Below, piece after piece: positions 6,790-14,281 of a stretch of 18,128 nt of DNA. The notes under the pieces were generated by a model. The model saw only the letters and a program-made list of their open reading frames with translations. It did no database searches and was not told where the DNA came from. Positions within the stretch are counted from its first letter, which is position 1; each line of letters begins with the position of its first letter. The stretch is from Candidatus Heimdallarchaeota archaeon (lineage in GTDB: Archaea > Asgardarchaeota > Heimdallarchaeia > Hodarchaeales > LC-3). The DNA is taken from NCBI GenBank assembly GCA_027364495.1, contig DAHXPE010000375.1, forward strand, positions 1-18,128, given 5' to 3'. Made by a program: the position numbers and the translations under genes.

Positions 6790-9162
6790 CTATTTCTGAA
6801 ACTCAATATTATGCATAGATTGCAAATCTTCTTTAAATTGCTCTAACTCAAAAGGAATTTTATCTATTTTAATATTATCTTTTAAACTTAGATTTCTTTC
6901 TTGTTTTGCTTTCCAAATACTCGCATTAAATTTTTTGATAGATTCAGTTATTTCTGAGGAATATTCAAATGGAATTTTATCTAATGGTTCGAAAATTTGA
7001 TCATTTATTGATTCATTAAACACTTTTCTAAATAAAAAATCTGTTATAAAAGGAATGATTGGTTCAAACGCCTTCAAAATACATTTTAAACAATAATAGA
7101 GTGTCCAACATGCAGATTTTTTACCTAGATCATCGTCCTCTGAAAAAATTCGTCCTTTAATCATCTCGATATAATGATTAGAGAATAAATCCCAGGTAAA
7201 TGCTAAAAGAGCATTTGTTGGTATGTAAAAGTCAAAATTATCATATCCATCATATGAAAGAGCAAGAGTTTTGCCTAATTCTGAAAGAATCCATTGATCT
7301 GTTGTATAAAGATTTTGTAAGTCAAAATATTGTTCAAAAGGAAAATTAGAAATAAATTTAGCAATATTATACAATTTATTGAAAAACTTTGATTGACCAG
7401 AGAGTTTTGACTCATTAAATCTAATATCAGAGCCTAAAGAAGCCTCAGAAGATCCAAATAGCCTTAAAGCATCTGCACCATATTTAGCAATTATTGGTTC
7501 AGGTTTTATGATGTTACCTTTTGATTTGCTCATCTTATAACCTGATTCATCAATTACATGACCAGAAATCCATATTTTGTTAAACATAGGTTTGGAATAA
7601 AGCAATTCACCTTTTAGCATAGAATAATGGAACCAAGTTCTAATGATATCTTTTCCCTGTGCCCTAATGTCAGCAATGTAATTGTTCGAAGTATAATCAG
7701 TCATGGTTTGAGAAAATTTATTTTCTGGGTACGTACGAATGTAAATAGCACTATTAGAAGAATCCATCCAAGTATCAAGAATTCTATTCTCACCGATGAA
7801 GGATGTTCCATTACACACTGGGCATTGTTCGATGGGGCATTTATTTTTCCATGGTTGATAATAAGGACCCGGTTCAGGAAGGATTGGCTCATTACAAGTT
7901 CTGCAATACCAAATAGGTATTTCAGTGCCATAAAACCTTCTTCTTGATATTGGCCAGTCGATCTTAATTCGTTCAAGCCAATCCTTCCAGATTTTTCTCG
8001 AGGATTCAGGTAAAAATATTAAATTTTCAGCCCTTTCCTTTAACTTCTCTAAAAAATCAATTTGCTTTAAATAAAACTCCTTCATACCTATGAATTCAAT
8101 AATTGCACCTGATCTTTCACTCGTAGGAGCTAAATATGTAATAAACTGCTCCTTATGAATCAAACCTAAGGTTTTTAAATCTTGAATTATTTGTTTCCGA
8201 CCTTCTTGGATAGTAAGTCCTGCATAAGCTCCTGTAAGATCAGATAAGGTTGCTTGAAGTGTAATTGAGTATTTTGGAATTAATTGTAATTCTCTAAAAA
8301 TTTGTATATCTGCCTGATCACCAAATGAGCAAATCATTACTAGACCAGAACCAAATTCAGGTTTTGCATATTGATGTGGAAGTATAGGAATTTCTATATC
8401 AAAAATTGGAATTTTTGCTTTTTTACCCTGTAAATAAAAATACCTTTCATCTCTTGGGTTGTAAATAATGCAACCAATCGATGGCATTAGTTCTGGTCTG
8501 GTTGTTGAAATAAAGATGGGTTCTTTAGAATCCAGTAGCTCAAATTGAATCGTATAAAGAATATGTTCCTGTTCCTTATATTCAATTTCAGCATCAGCTA
8601 TAGTAGTTTGTAAGTTTGGATCCCAGTTTGCTGGTCTATCATCTTCATAAATGAGTCCTTTTTTATAAAGATCTATAAAATATTTTTGTGTAAAAGCCCT
8701 GTATTGTTCTTCGTCAGTTTTATAGATATTGTCCCAATCATATGAGTTGCATGAAAGGCCCAATCGCTTAGTAAGATTTAAAATTTGACCTCCGTATTTA
8801 TCAAGCAATTTCTTGCATAATTTTAAGAATTCATCACGAGAAATACTTTGCATATTTATATTGAATTCTTTTTCAGTTTGAATTTCAATAGGAAGTCCGT
8901 TTCGATCTAGACCCATAGGAAATAAAACTTGATATCCCTTCATTCGCATTGTTCTAGCAATCATATCAATCTGCGAATAGTGAATTGCTCCTCCTATATG
9001 CCAAGATGAATTAGTATAAGGTGGTGGCGTATCAATTATAAAGAGTTTCTTTTTACTATCCTCTTTAAAACGAAAGATTTTTTCATCTTGCCATATCTCG
9101 AAGAGTTTTTCTTCTTCAATTAAGGGATTGTATTTCTTACCTAATTTCTGGTTCTCTTTCAT
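6790..9162 (-). CDS. valS: Valyl-tRNA synthetase, archaeal type
   Basis: This 790-residue class I synthetase charges tRNA-Val. It has PPPYTNSSWHIGG (about 46-58) as the HIGH-type signature; the form WHIGG before AIHYSQIDMIART is characteristic of archaeal ValRS. DRNGLPIEIQTEK (86-98) follows. A CP1 editing domain (about 200-345) includes STTRPE. A zinc-binding knuckle has cysteines near 420, 423, 442, 447 and 450. DTWMDSSNS follows, then KMSKSKGN (543-550), and a helical anticodon-binding domain completes the protein. Length matches archaeal ValRS, with no long C-terminal coiled coil. An open frame extends 15 codons upstream of 9162, but the ATG at 9162 is chosen because a strong Shine-Dalgarno sequence lies directly before it and homology begins just after it. 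Confidence 0.93.
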   Translation of the reverse strand: MKENQKLGKKYNPLIEEEKLFEIWQDEKIFRFKEDSKKKLFIIDTPPPYTNSSWHIGGAIHYSQIDMIARTMRMKGYQVLFPMGLDRNGLPIEIQTEKEFNINMQSISRDEFLKLCKKLLDKYGGQILNLTKRLGLSCNSYDWDNIYKTDEEQYRAFTQKYFIDLYKKGLIYEDDRPANWDPNLQTTIADAEIEYKEQEHILYTIQFELLDSKEPIFISTTRPELMPSIGCIIYNPRDERYFYLQGKKAKIPIFDIEIPILPHQYAKPEFGSGLVMICSFGDQADIQIFRELQLIPKYSITLQATLSDLTGAYAGLTIQEGRKQIIQDLKTLGLIHKEQFITYLAPTSERSGAIIEFIGMKEFYLKQIDFLEKLKERAENLIFLPESSRKIWKDWLERIKIDWPISRRRFYGTEIPIWYCRTCNEPILPEPGPYYQPWKNKCPIEQCPVCNGTSFIGENRILDTWMDSSNSAIYIRTYPENKFSQTMTDYTSNNYIADIRAQGKDIIRTWFHYSMLKGELLYSKPMFNKIWISGHVIDESGYKMSKSKGNIIKPEPIIAKYGADALRLFGSSEASLGSDIRFNESKLSGQSKFFNKLYNIAKFISNFPFEQYFDLQNLYTTDQWILSELGKTLALSYDGYDNFDFYIPTNALLAFTWDLFSNHYIEMIKGRIFSEDDDLGKKSACWTLYYCLKCILKAFEPIIPFITDFLFRKVFNESINDQIFEPLDKIPFEYSSEITESIKKFNASIWKAKQERNLSLKDNIKIDKIPFELEQFKEDLQSMHNIEFQK

Positions 9163-9166
9163 AAAG

Positions 9167-9176
9167 ACTCCCCTCC
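9167..9176 (-). promoter_or_regulatory. Strong ribosome-binding site deciding the valS start
   Basis: On the minus strand, GGAGGGGAGT ends four bases before the ATG at 9162. It is the strongest Shine-Dalgarno sequence I see in the window and it excludes the in-frame upstream start at 9207. Confidence 0.75.
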
Positions 9177-9231
9177 AAAAATAAACTGGTTTTTTATACT
9201 GAAACAAAATTTACGTTCGTTTGACTGAATT

Positions 9232-9270
9232 TTATTGTTCAGGAAGAACAAAGTGATTCCAACTTTTCAT
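9232..9270 (-). CDS. Possible 12-codon leader ORF upstream of valS
   Basis: Minus-strand ATG at 9270 to TAA at 9232 encodes MKSWNHFVLPEQ. GAGGTG lies six bases before the ATG, a good ribosome-binding site for such a short frame, and the stop is about 70 nt before the valS start. However, the TATA-like box at 9288-9295 would place transcription start very close to this ATG, so the Shine-Dalgarno sequence may not be transcribed. Only one codon is Val, so a classical valine attenuator is not supported. Confidence 0.25.
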   Translation of the reverse strand: MKSWNHFVLPEQ

Positions 9271-9287
9271 TTATTACACCTCAATAG

Positions 9288-9295
9288 TTTATAAA
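9288..9295 (-). promoter_or_regulatory. TATA-like box for valS
   Basis: TTTATAAA (self-complementary) lies about 130 bp upstream of the valS start. On the minus strand it predicts transcription near 9265-9270 and a leader of about 105 nt, long for an archaeal mRNA. Confidence 0.4.
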
Positions 9296-9585
9296 GCTTA
9301 AATAATTTTTTTTTGTGATTTTACTTTGAAAAGTGTCAAAAATTCCAAGGTTAGATGTTTTTTTTAAAAGATTCCTTATTTTACTAAGGGTAAAGGACCT
9401 GATAACACATCCAAATCACAAAAAAATGATTTTTTCTTTAGATTTAAAATAACCTGTTTTTTGTACTATCCTTATTGGTAACGTAAATCTTTTGTATAAC
9501 AATTTTGCTAGTAAAAATAAAATAAAATTCTTATATTAATAAGGTTATTTTTAAAATAGAATCATTATTTGGTGTTGGAAAACAA

Positions 9586-10776
9586 TTGACTGAAGAGGAA
9601 TTAACAGGAGAAGAAAAAATTAAAGTAATGATTGAAGCCCTAAAATCAACTCAGTTATTTGTAAGATCTACTGCAATAGAGCAATTAACTTTAGATATCA
9701 TTGAAAATCCTGATTTTGCTCTCCCAATAGTAATTAAAGAAATAGCTGATCCTGAATGGTGGACTGTTCGCTTTGGTATCACTGAATCCATTCAAGAATC
9801 TGCTGTTAGAGGCTTATCCATACCTGATAAATATATTAATGAACTCTTAACCTTTTTAAAAGATTCAGATGAAGAGTATAAAACCAAATTAATTTTGTGT
9901 TTAGGTGATATTAAGAGTAAACTTGCTACTGATTCATTAATTACTCTCTTATCATCAGAAAATGATGAAATAAGGGAAAATGCTGCAATTGCCCTTGGAA
10001 AGATAAAAGATGAACAAGCAACCACTATTTTGATGAATCATATTATAAATGATTCTTCAGATTATGTCAAATCAGAATGTATTAAATCGATCGGCGTTAT
10101 TTTAGAAGGAAAGAATCAATCAGTTGATATTAAAGATATTGTTATAATGCTAAAAAATGAAAATCCTTCTATTCAGAGTATAACATCAGAAGCTTTAGGT
10201 AAAATTCGAAACCCTTCTTGTATCATTCCTCTAATCAAGTCAATGAATCCAATAAGGCGAGATATTAATGCTGAAAGTAGGCAAAAAATGCTTACTGCAT
10301 TGCAATTATTTTCTGAGGAAGAAATCCTTTCTGAAATAAAAAATGCAGCAAAAGGCGATGAGAACCTATATTTAGATTTATTAGACGAGGTCCTTTTTCA
10401 AAATCCCTATGAAATGTTGCGTGAAGAATCAGTTAAAAATAAAGAAAAATTGATTTCTAAATATCAGAGACAATTTAAACGAGTTAAAAATGAAATAGAT
10501 AGTATTAATAGCTTTGTTGCTGATGTGTTTAAAAATTTAGCTTCCATCAATTCTTTGGAAGAAATTGAAACCATCAGAGATACTATTCCAAGAAAAAGAA
10601 GCAATCTTGAGAAAATTGAAGTCAACAGATTAGTTAAATATGCCTGGGTCAATAATTCTCTGTATTTAGAATTAAAAGATGCAGAAAAGTATTATAATTT
10701 AGGTATTTCAGCATTGTTTGAATTAGAAAATGCAGTTGAAGCCAAATATGAAAATCTTAAATTCAAACAAGGATAA
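9586..10776 (+). CDS. HEAT-repeat protein with C-terminal helical/coiled-coil region
   Basis: This 396-residue soluble protein is built of helical repeats in residues 10-255. The clearest HEAT/PBS-lyase-type units are KSKLATDSLITLLSSEND-EIRENAAIALGKIKD (110-142), the next unit to about 175, and IVIMLKNENPSIQSITSEALGKIRNP (185-210). The xxALGKI signature occurs twice. Residues 280-330 and 365-395 are charged helices that could form coiled coils. Such solenoids bind proteins or nucleic acids; no catalytic motif is seen. The start codon is TTG: the frame is closed upstream by TAA at 9523 and contains no ATG or GTG between 9523 and 9586. The first in-frame ATG is codon 15. It is divergent from valS and convergent, five bases apart, with the first tandem-RHH gene. 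Confidence 0.8.
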   Translation: MTEEELTGEEKIKVMIEALKSTQLFVRSTAIEQLTLDIIENPDFALPIVIKEIADPEWWTVRFGITESIQESAVRGLSIPDKYINELLTFLKDSDEEYKTKLILCLGDIKSKLATDSLITLLSSENDEIRENAAIALGKIKDEQATTILMNHIINDSSDYVKSECIKSIGVILEGKNQSVDIKDIVIMLKNENPSIQSITSEALGKIRNPSCIIPLIKSMNPIRRDINAESRQKMLTALQLFSEEEILSEIKNAAKGDENLYLDLLDEVLFQNPYEMLREESVKNKEKLISKYQRQFKRVKNEIDSINSFVADVFKNLASINSLEEIETIRDTIPRKRSNLEKIEVNRLVKYAWVNNSLYLELKDAEKYYNLGISALFELENAVEAKYENLKFKQG

Positions 10777-10781
10777 ATAAT

Positions 10782-11153
10782 TTAGCTTTCGGTCAAGTAA
10801 GGGAAAAATAATTGGCTATCCACGATTAAAAAATCAATTAATGCAGTTCTGAAAAAATCTGATCTATTTTTAAACTTTTTTTTCTCTCTAACAACGAGAT
10901 CAATTATGGTAATCATTGATATTGGAAATTTTGCCGTTATTGAAACTGTTGATCCGGAAAATTGCTCTTCATACTGACTTGATGCTAAAATTTCATTCTC
11001 TGGAATTTTAGAACTTAAGTTGTGGACTTTCTTCAAATAATCCCAAGTAGCTGTTCTTAAACATTCACTTAGTGATGAATATAATCCAGCATCAACTAAT
11101 ACTCTCATCAATTTATCTTGTTTTTTCCATATTTTTAAGGCAATAACCTTCAT
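10782..11153 (-). CDS. Tandem ribbon-helix-helix DNA-binding protein C
   Basis: This 123-residue protein contains two ribbon-helix-helix domains. Domain 1 (1-42) has strand MKVIALKI, then helices with GLYSSLSECLRTA. Domain 2 (69-112) has strand TVSITAKFP, helix SMITIIDLVVRE, a turn with FKNRSDF, then FFRTALIDFL. Both strands and the [ST]xSE or NRSxF turns align with the two neighbouring paralogues. RHH proteins bind DNA through a two-stranded sheet formed by two domains; here one chain could supply both strands. ATG at 11153 is preferred to the TTG one codon upstream because the paralogues also begin at this strand. It has its own predicted promoter (TATA-like about 11184-11196). It is probably a transcription regulator; its targets are unknown. 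Confidence 0.8.
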   Translation of the reverse strand: MKVIALKIWKKQDKLMRVLVDAGLYSSLSECLRTATWDYLKKVHNLSSKIPENEILASSQYEEQFSGSTVSITAKFPISMITIIDLVVREKKKFKNRSDFFRTALIDFLIVDSQLFFPYLTES

Positions 11154-11466
11154 CAACTTTTAAATTCATCCTATTCCGTATTTGATAATTTATTTTTCTT
11201 TTGTTTAGAATAATTCATTATATTTGTTTTTTAACTAATTTCAAAAAATTATTAATATAATAAACATCTTTAATATATTTATTTAAATTTGTCGGTTTCA
11301 AATAAAAAAATTACTATTTTGTCGGAATTTAATTATTTAAAAAAACCAATAAATTTTTGGAAATATTTATTTAATTGCTTGGAAAAAAAAGTTGAAAAAA
11401 AGAAAAGAAGAATTAACAGATTGTTAGTATTTTAAATGGAACATCCAATGATTAGATTAAAAAAAA
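11154..11466. other. 313-bp AT-rich intergenic region between RHH genes B and C
   Basis: It contains a TATA-like element at about 11184-11196 for gene C, a 9-bp palindrome GAATAATTC at 11208-11216, and a direct repeat TTTGTCGG at 11288-11295 and 11318-11325. I saw no coding frame in it. It separates gene C from the overlapping A-B pair, suggesting separate transcription. Confidence 0.5.
11288..11325. repeat. Direct repeat TTTGTCGG, copies exactly 30 bp apart
   Basis: Identical 8-mers begin at 11288 and 11318, about three helical turns apart, so both would face the same side of the DNA. The shorter core TTTGTCG recurs inverted in the non-coding region before orc1 at about 12683 and 12770, and once inside a coding gene at about 3325. 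It is a possible operator for one of the RHH proteins. Confidence 0.35.
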
Positions 11467-11925
11467 CTAAATGAAGACATGATTAGTAGATGAGATAGGA
11501 CTTTTATATTGTTTGTTTAGCCAATGATTATAAATTTGGGCATCCGTCTCTAAAAACCTCTGAACTGCAAGTCGAATAAAATTTGTTCTGTTATCAAATT
11601 GTGAATTTTTATGAATCAAGGTGTCAATTGTGTTTAATAGTTCAATAGGCATTTTTGTACAAGCCGAAATTTTAGTTATCTTGTTAGTATTGAATTCAGT
11701 TAATTTCTTTTGATCAATTGCAGTTAACCAAAATTCAGTTTCGTTTTCATTTGTAAAATCTAAAATATAGCTTATATAATCAGTAATTGCTATTCGCACT
11801 GTTTCGGATAAAGATGGGTAAAATCCATCACTACAAAGCATTTTAATGTTATTTATTTGTTCTTCAGGCAATTTAAAGGCAATTACTTTTAAATTTTTAT
11901 TGATCTTCTCCAACCTAAGCTGCAC
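11467..11925 (-). CDS. Tandem ribbon-helix-helix DNA-binding protein B
   Basis: This 152-residue protein has two RHH domains. Domain 1 (12-53) has strand NLKVIAFKLP and a turn GFYPSLSETVRIAI. Domain 2 (84-127) has strand ITKISACTKMP, helix ELLNTIDTLI, and a turn DNRTNFIRLAVQRFL. A 25-30 residue linker joins them, and a short polar tail follows. The start is GTG at 11925, overlapping the end of gene A by 11 bp, which suggests translational coupling. An AGGA lies too close to this GTG to be ideal, and a TTG at 11913 is a possible alternative. It is a paralogue of genes A and C, so the trio probably arose by tandem duplication. Each chain could form an intramolecular RHH pseudo-dimer. Its DNA target is not known. 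Confidence 0.8.
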   Translation of the reverse strand: MQLRLEKINKNLKVIAFKLPEEQINNIKMLCSDGFYPSLSETVRIAITDYISYILDFTNENETEFWLTAIDQKKLTEFNTNKITKISACTKMPIELLNTIDTLIHKNSQFDNRTNFIRLAVQRFLETDAQIYNHWLNKQYKSPISSTNHVFI

Positions 11926-12289
11926 TTCCTACATAATTATGAAGAGCTTCTCTATCCTCTAAAAATATTTTAATTGATTCTCGAATGAACTGTGATCTGC
12001 TTTGAAAAACACCTTGATTAACAACTTCATCTACGCATTTCAAAAGAATTGGTGGTAATTTAGATGAAACTGAATCTTTAGCTTTTCCATTATCAGAATC
12101 AATAGAATTCCAGGTTAAACTTGACATACTTGCTGAAGGATCATTTGAAATTTTCATCAATAAATGACGAATTGCAACCCTCAAAACTTCACTTCTTGAA
12201 AAATATAGCTGATCTTTTATCAGTCCGTCGATCGCATGAAGCTGCGGACTATCCATTTTAAAACATATAATTTGTAACTTTTCGGCCAT
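11915..12289 (-). CDS. Tandem ribbon-helix-helix DNA-binding protein A
   Basis: This 124-residue protein has RHH domain 1 at 5-46 (strand LQIICFKMD, turn YFSRSEVLRVAIRHLL) and RHH domain 2 at 71-113 (strand KDSVSSKLP, helix LLKCVDEVV, turn QSRSQFIRESIKIFL). Start ATG at 12289 is supported by AGGAGAG eight bases upstream and a TATA-like box about 50 bp upstream, next to a perfect dyad at 12344-12357. It is first in a probable A-B operon. The dyad next to the promoter fits autoregulation, which is common for RHH proteins, but that is inference. Known tandem-RHH precedents include the archaeal viral regulator AvtR. Confidence 0.82.
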   Translation of the reverse strand: MAEKLQIICFKMDSPQLHAIDGLIKDQLYFSRSEVLRVAIRHLLMKISNDPSASMSSLTWNSIDSDNGKAKDSVSSKLPPILLKCVDEVVNQGVFQSRSQFIRESIKIFLEDREALHNYVGSAA

Positions 12290-12334
12290 TGTTGTACTCT
12301 CCTTATTTCTTTTATTTCCATTGTAATAACTGAA

Positions 12335-12343
12335 TTAAATTAT
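12335..12343 (-). promoter_or_regulatory. TATA-like box for RHH genes A-B
   Basis: On the minus strand ATAATTTAA lies about 50 bp before the ATG at 12289. Transcription would start near 12313, giving a 24-nt leader that includes the AGGAGAG ribosome-binding site. Confidence 0.4.
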
Positions 12344-12357
12344 GATTCTTTTGAATC
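12344..12357. promoter_or_regulatory. Perfect dyad GATTC-N4-GAATC abutting the RHH-A promoter
   Basis: GATTCTTTTGAATC (5-4-5) sits directly upstream of the TATA-like box, where the transcription factor B recognition element should be. It is a candidate operator for autoregulation by an RHH protein; the assignment is inferred from position. Confidence 0.45.
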
Positions 12358-12446
12358 TTAATTTTAATATCATTCCATTCAATAGATAAATTCTCATCTT
12401 ATGAATCAGTGTTTCAAAATATGCAAATTTTGTAATAACAACTGTA

Positions 12447-12465
12447 CAATTTATTTACTAAATTG
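12447..12465. repeat. Inverted repeat CAATTT-N7-AAATTG
   Basis: A perfect 6-bp inverted repeat with a 7-bp spacer (ATTTACT) lies about 160 bp upstream of RHH gene A. It shares its spacer length with the repeat at 12565-12581. AT-rich dyads also arise by chance. Confidence 0.3.
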
Positions 12466-12564
12466 GATTAATTTGAAGTTCAGTTTATGAACAAATAACT
12501 ATATTATTAACTTTCCTATTTACTATTTAAGTTTATTCAAAATTCATACTAAATACAGCGTTTT

Positions 12565-12581
12565 CAAGTTTATTTTACTTG
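12565..12581. repeat. Inverted repeat CAAGT-N7-ACTTG
   Basis: A perfect 5-bp inverted repeat with a 7-bp AT-only spacer, in the non-coding region between orc1 and the RHH genes. It has the same spacer length as the repeat at 12447-12465. Confidence 0.3.
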
Positions 12582-13072
12582 TAAAAAATATTAAAAAGAT
12601 ATAGTATATTTTTTGCATGTAAAAAATTATTTTCTAAAAAATCTATATTATCAAAAAAATGATGTAACAAAAGATTAAAATCGACAAATAATGAATAAAC
12701 AAAATTACTAAAAGCTTAATTAATTTTTTTAGTACTGTTGTTTAAAACAAGTTGATATAAAGCCAATCACGACAAATAAAAATAATATTTCAATAATACT
12801 TGAAATTAACAGCGTAATATTTCATATTAATTTTTCTTAATTCTCAAATAAAAAAAAGCGTGGTAAGCTGCTTTGTCTGCAATAAAACTCATTTTTATCG
12901 GATTTTCAGTAAAATTTATTAGTACAAAATGGTGATTTTTTCTGTTGCATGTATTCAATAGTTGTAAGTTTAAGAGAGGAAAAATTGAATATAAGCAAAA
13001 AAATCAGTTAATTTTAGCAAAGCAGTCATAAAAAAACAATAATATTAAATCAAAAAAGAGTTATTGGAAAAT

Positions 13073-14281
13073 TCAACTCATTTTAATTAATAATTTACAT
13101 TGATCACAAATAGCACCTAAGGAATTAAGAATTTCATCCTTACTTATAAAATCAGAATTTATTTCATAATACCAAACATTGCCTCTAGCTCTAGCTCTGG
13201 TTCTGTCAACAAAACCCTCTAGAAGCAAATTTTGAATTATATCCATAATTGATCGATATTTTAATGGTTCTTCTTTTGAATTCTGTTCGATTAGTCGTTT
13301 ATATTCTTCTAGAATATCACCACTTTTCACTCCGAAATCATCATTTTCTTTATCTTTCTGTAAATTTTCTTCATTTAAATTTAGAACAGCCAAAAGAACA
13401 GCATGAATATCATGACTTTTATTTTTTAAAGAATCAATCAAAAGATGTTCTTTATCCTCAATTTGAGTGCACGCAAATTCAGCATCATTTTTGGTAATCT
13501 TTAACTGATTTTTCCTATCTGATTCTTCCACAGCTATATGAAGCATTTTAATTAACTTTCTTGCATCACCTCCTAACCTGTGAGCCCTATTTGCTAATAT
13601 TTCTATAACACCTTCATCTACTGTTTCGTGCGGATTGGCAATTGCTTTGTACAGTCGATCTTGGCATAATTGTCTAAGTTGTTCAAAATCATATTCTGGA
13701 CAGGTTATAGTTTTTGGCTTAAATGTATTCTTTGGTCCTAGATTTTTACTCCAATCTTTCCTATTTGCAGCTGCTATTATCGTAATCCCCTTAGATCTAG
13801 CAAGTGTATTAGTAATGGAATCTAAGATTTCGGGATATTCTAATGAAATTAGATCAATTTCATCAATCATTATAAGGAGCAAATTATCTGACAATTCCTC
13901 TAAAACTGATGTTCTGACCTGATCCATACTTGTGGTTGAAGTATAATAGGTTTTAAGCTCCGCTGCTAACTTGATCCAAAATGTTCGCTCATTAGAAATT
14001 AAATCACAATTTATATAAGCTACTTTGATTTTTAAATTAGGTGCTCTTGTTAGTAATTGCTGTGATTTTGCAAGTAAATCACGTAATAACGCTGTTTTTC
14101 CTGTTCCACTGCCTCCTAGCAAAATTGTATCTGATGCATTACGATTTTCATCTATAATGCTTCTACGAATATAATCGAGTTCCTCTATTTGTTTTTGACG
14201 AAAAAGAATTCTTTCTGGTATGAAATCTTCATCTAAATATTTAGAGTCAAGAATGAAACTAGTCCGAGCATTTCTAATCAT
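13073..14281 (-). CDS. orc1: Orc1/Cdc6 replication initiator
   Basis: This 402-residue AAA+ ATPase binds replication origins and helps load the MCM helicase. It has Walker A GGSGTGKT (56-63), Walker B LLIMIDEID (135-143), sensor 1 in AAANRKDW (N173), and sensor 2 in GGDARKLIKML (R241). A C-terminal winged-helix domain (about 285-378) carries YRSIMDIIQNLLLEGFVDRTRAR, with a basic wing. Length matches archaeal Orc1/Cdc6. The N-terminal LDEDFIPERILFRQKQIEEL is the family's typical entry to the ATPase domain. Start ATG at 14281 has a weak TGGTGA about 12 bases upstream. Archaeal origins often lie beside this gene, so both flanking non-coding regions are candidates. No MCM, PCNA or primase gene is in view. 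Organisms often have several paralogues, so this copy may not be the main initiator. Confidence 0.94.
   Translation of the reverse strand: MIRNARTSFILDSKYLDEDFIPERILFRQKQIEELDYIRRSIIDENRNASDTILLGGSGTGKTALLRDLLAKSQQLLTRAPNLKIKVAYINCDLISNERTFWIKLAAELKTYYTSTTSMDQVRTSVLEELSDNLLLIMIDEIDLISLEYPEILDSITNTLARSKGITIIAAANRKDWSKNLGPKNTFKPKTITCPEYDFEQLRQLCQDRLYKAIANPHETVDEGVIEILANRAHRLGGDARKLIKMLHIAVEESDRKNQLKITKNDAEFACTQIEDKEHLLIDSLKNKSHDIHAVLLAVLNLNEENLQKDKENDDFGVKSGDILEEYKRLIEQNSKEEPLKYRSIMDIIQNLLLEGFVDRTRARARGNVWYYEINSDFISKDEILNSLGAICDQCKLLIKMS

Larger units (their letters stand above)
9163..9585. other. 423-bp divergent intergenic region between valS and the HEAT-repeat gene
   Basis: It carries the valS RBS (9167-9176), a possible 12-codon leader ORF (9232-9270), a TATA-like box at 9288-9295, and AT-rich DNA to 9585. 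A TATA-like TTATATTA at 9531-9538 could serve the HEAT-repeat gene. The remaining 9300-9530 shows homopolymeric A/T tracts and nothing I can name. Confidence 0.5.
12290..13072. other. 783-bp AT-rich non-coding region between the RHH operon and orc1
   Basis: I find no credible gene on either strand. The region holds the RHH-A promoter and dyad, two further dyads with 7-bp spacers (12447-12465 and 12565-12581), a repeated 10-mer TGTAAAAAAT (12580-12589 and 12618-12627), and two CGACAAATAA copies (about 12683 and 12769). Its length, AT content and repeats next to orc1/cdc6 make it a candidate origin or partition site, but I see no canonical origin recognition box. Confidence 0.4.

Noticed and set aside
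7627..7976. Open frames on both strands within valS
   Set aside because: They lie entirely inside the valS zinc-knuckle and catalytic-core region and are shadows of that gene.
9163..9207. Longer valS with 15 extra N-terminal residues
   Set aside because: A strong Shine-Dalgarno sequence directly precedes the ATG at 9162, and the extra residues would be encoded across it; homology begins after 9162.
9586..10776. Phycobilin lyase function for the HEAT-repeat protein
   Set aside because: The repeats resemble PBS-lyase HEAT-like units, but that name only describes the fold; nothing in the context suggests bilin chemistry in this organism.
12290..13072. CRISPR array or integrated element in the long non-coding region
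   Set aside because: There are no regularly spaced identical repeats of CRISPR size, no integrase or transposase gene, and no tRNA-based attachment site nearby. The repeats present are short words.
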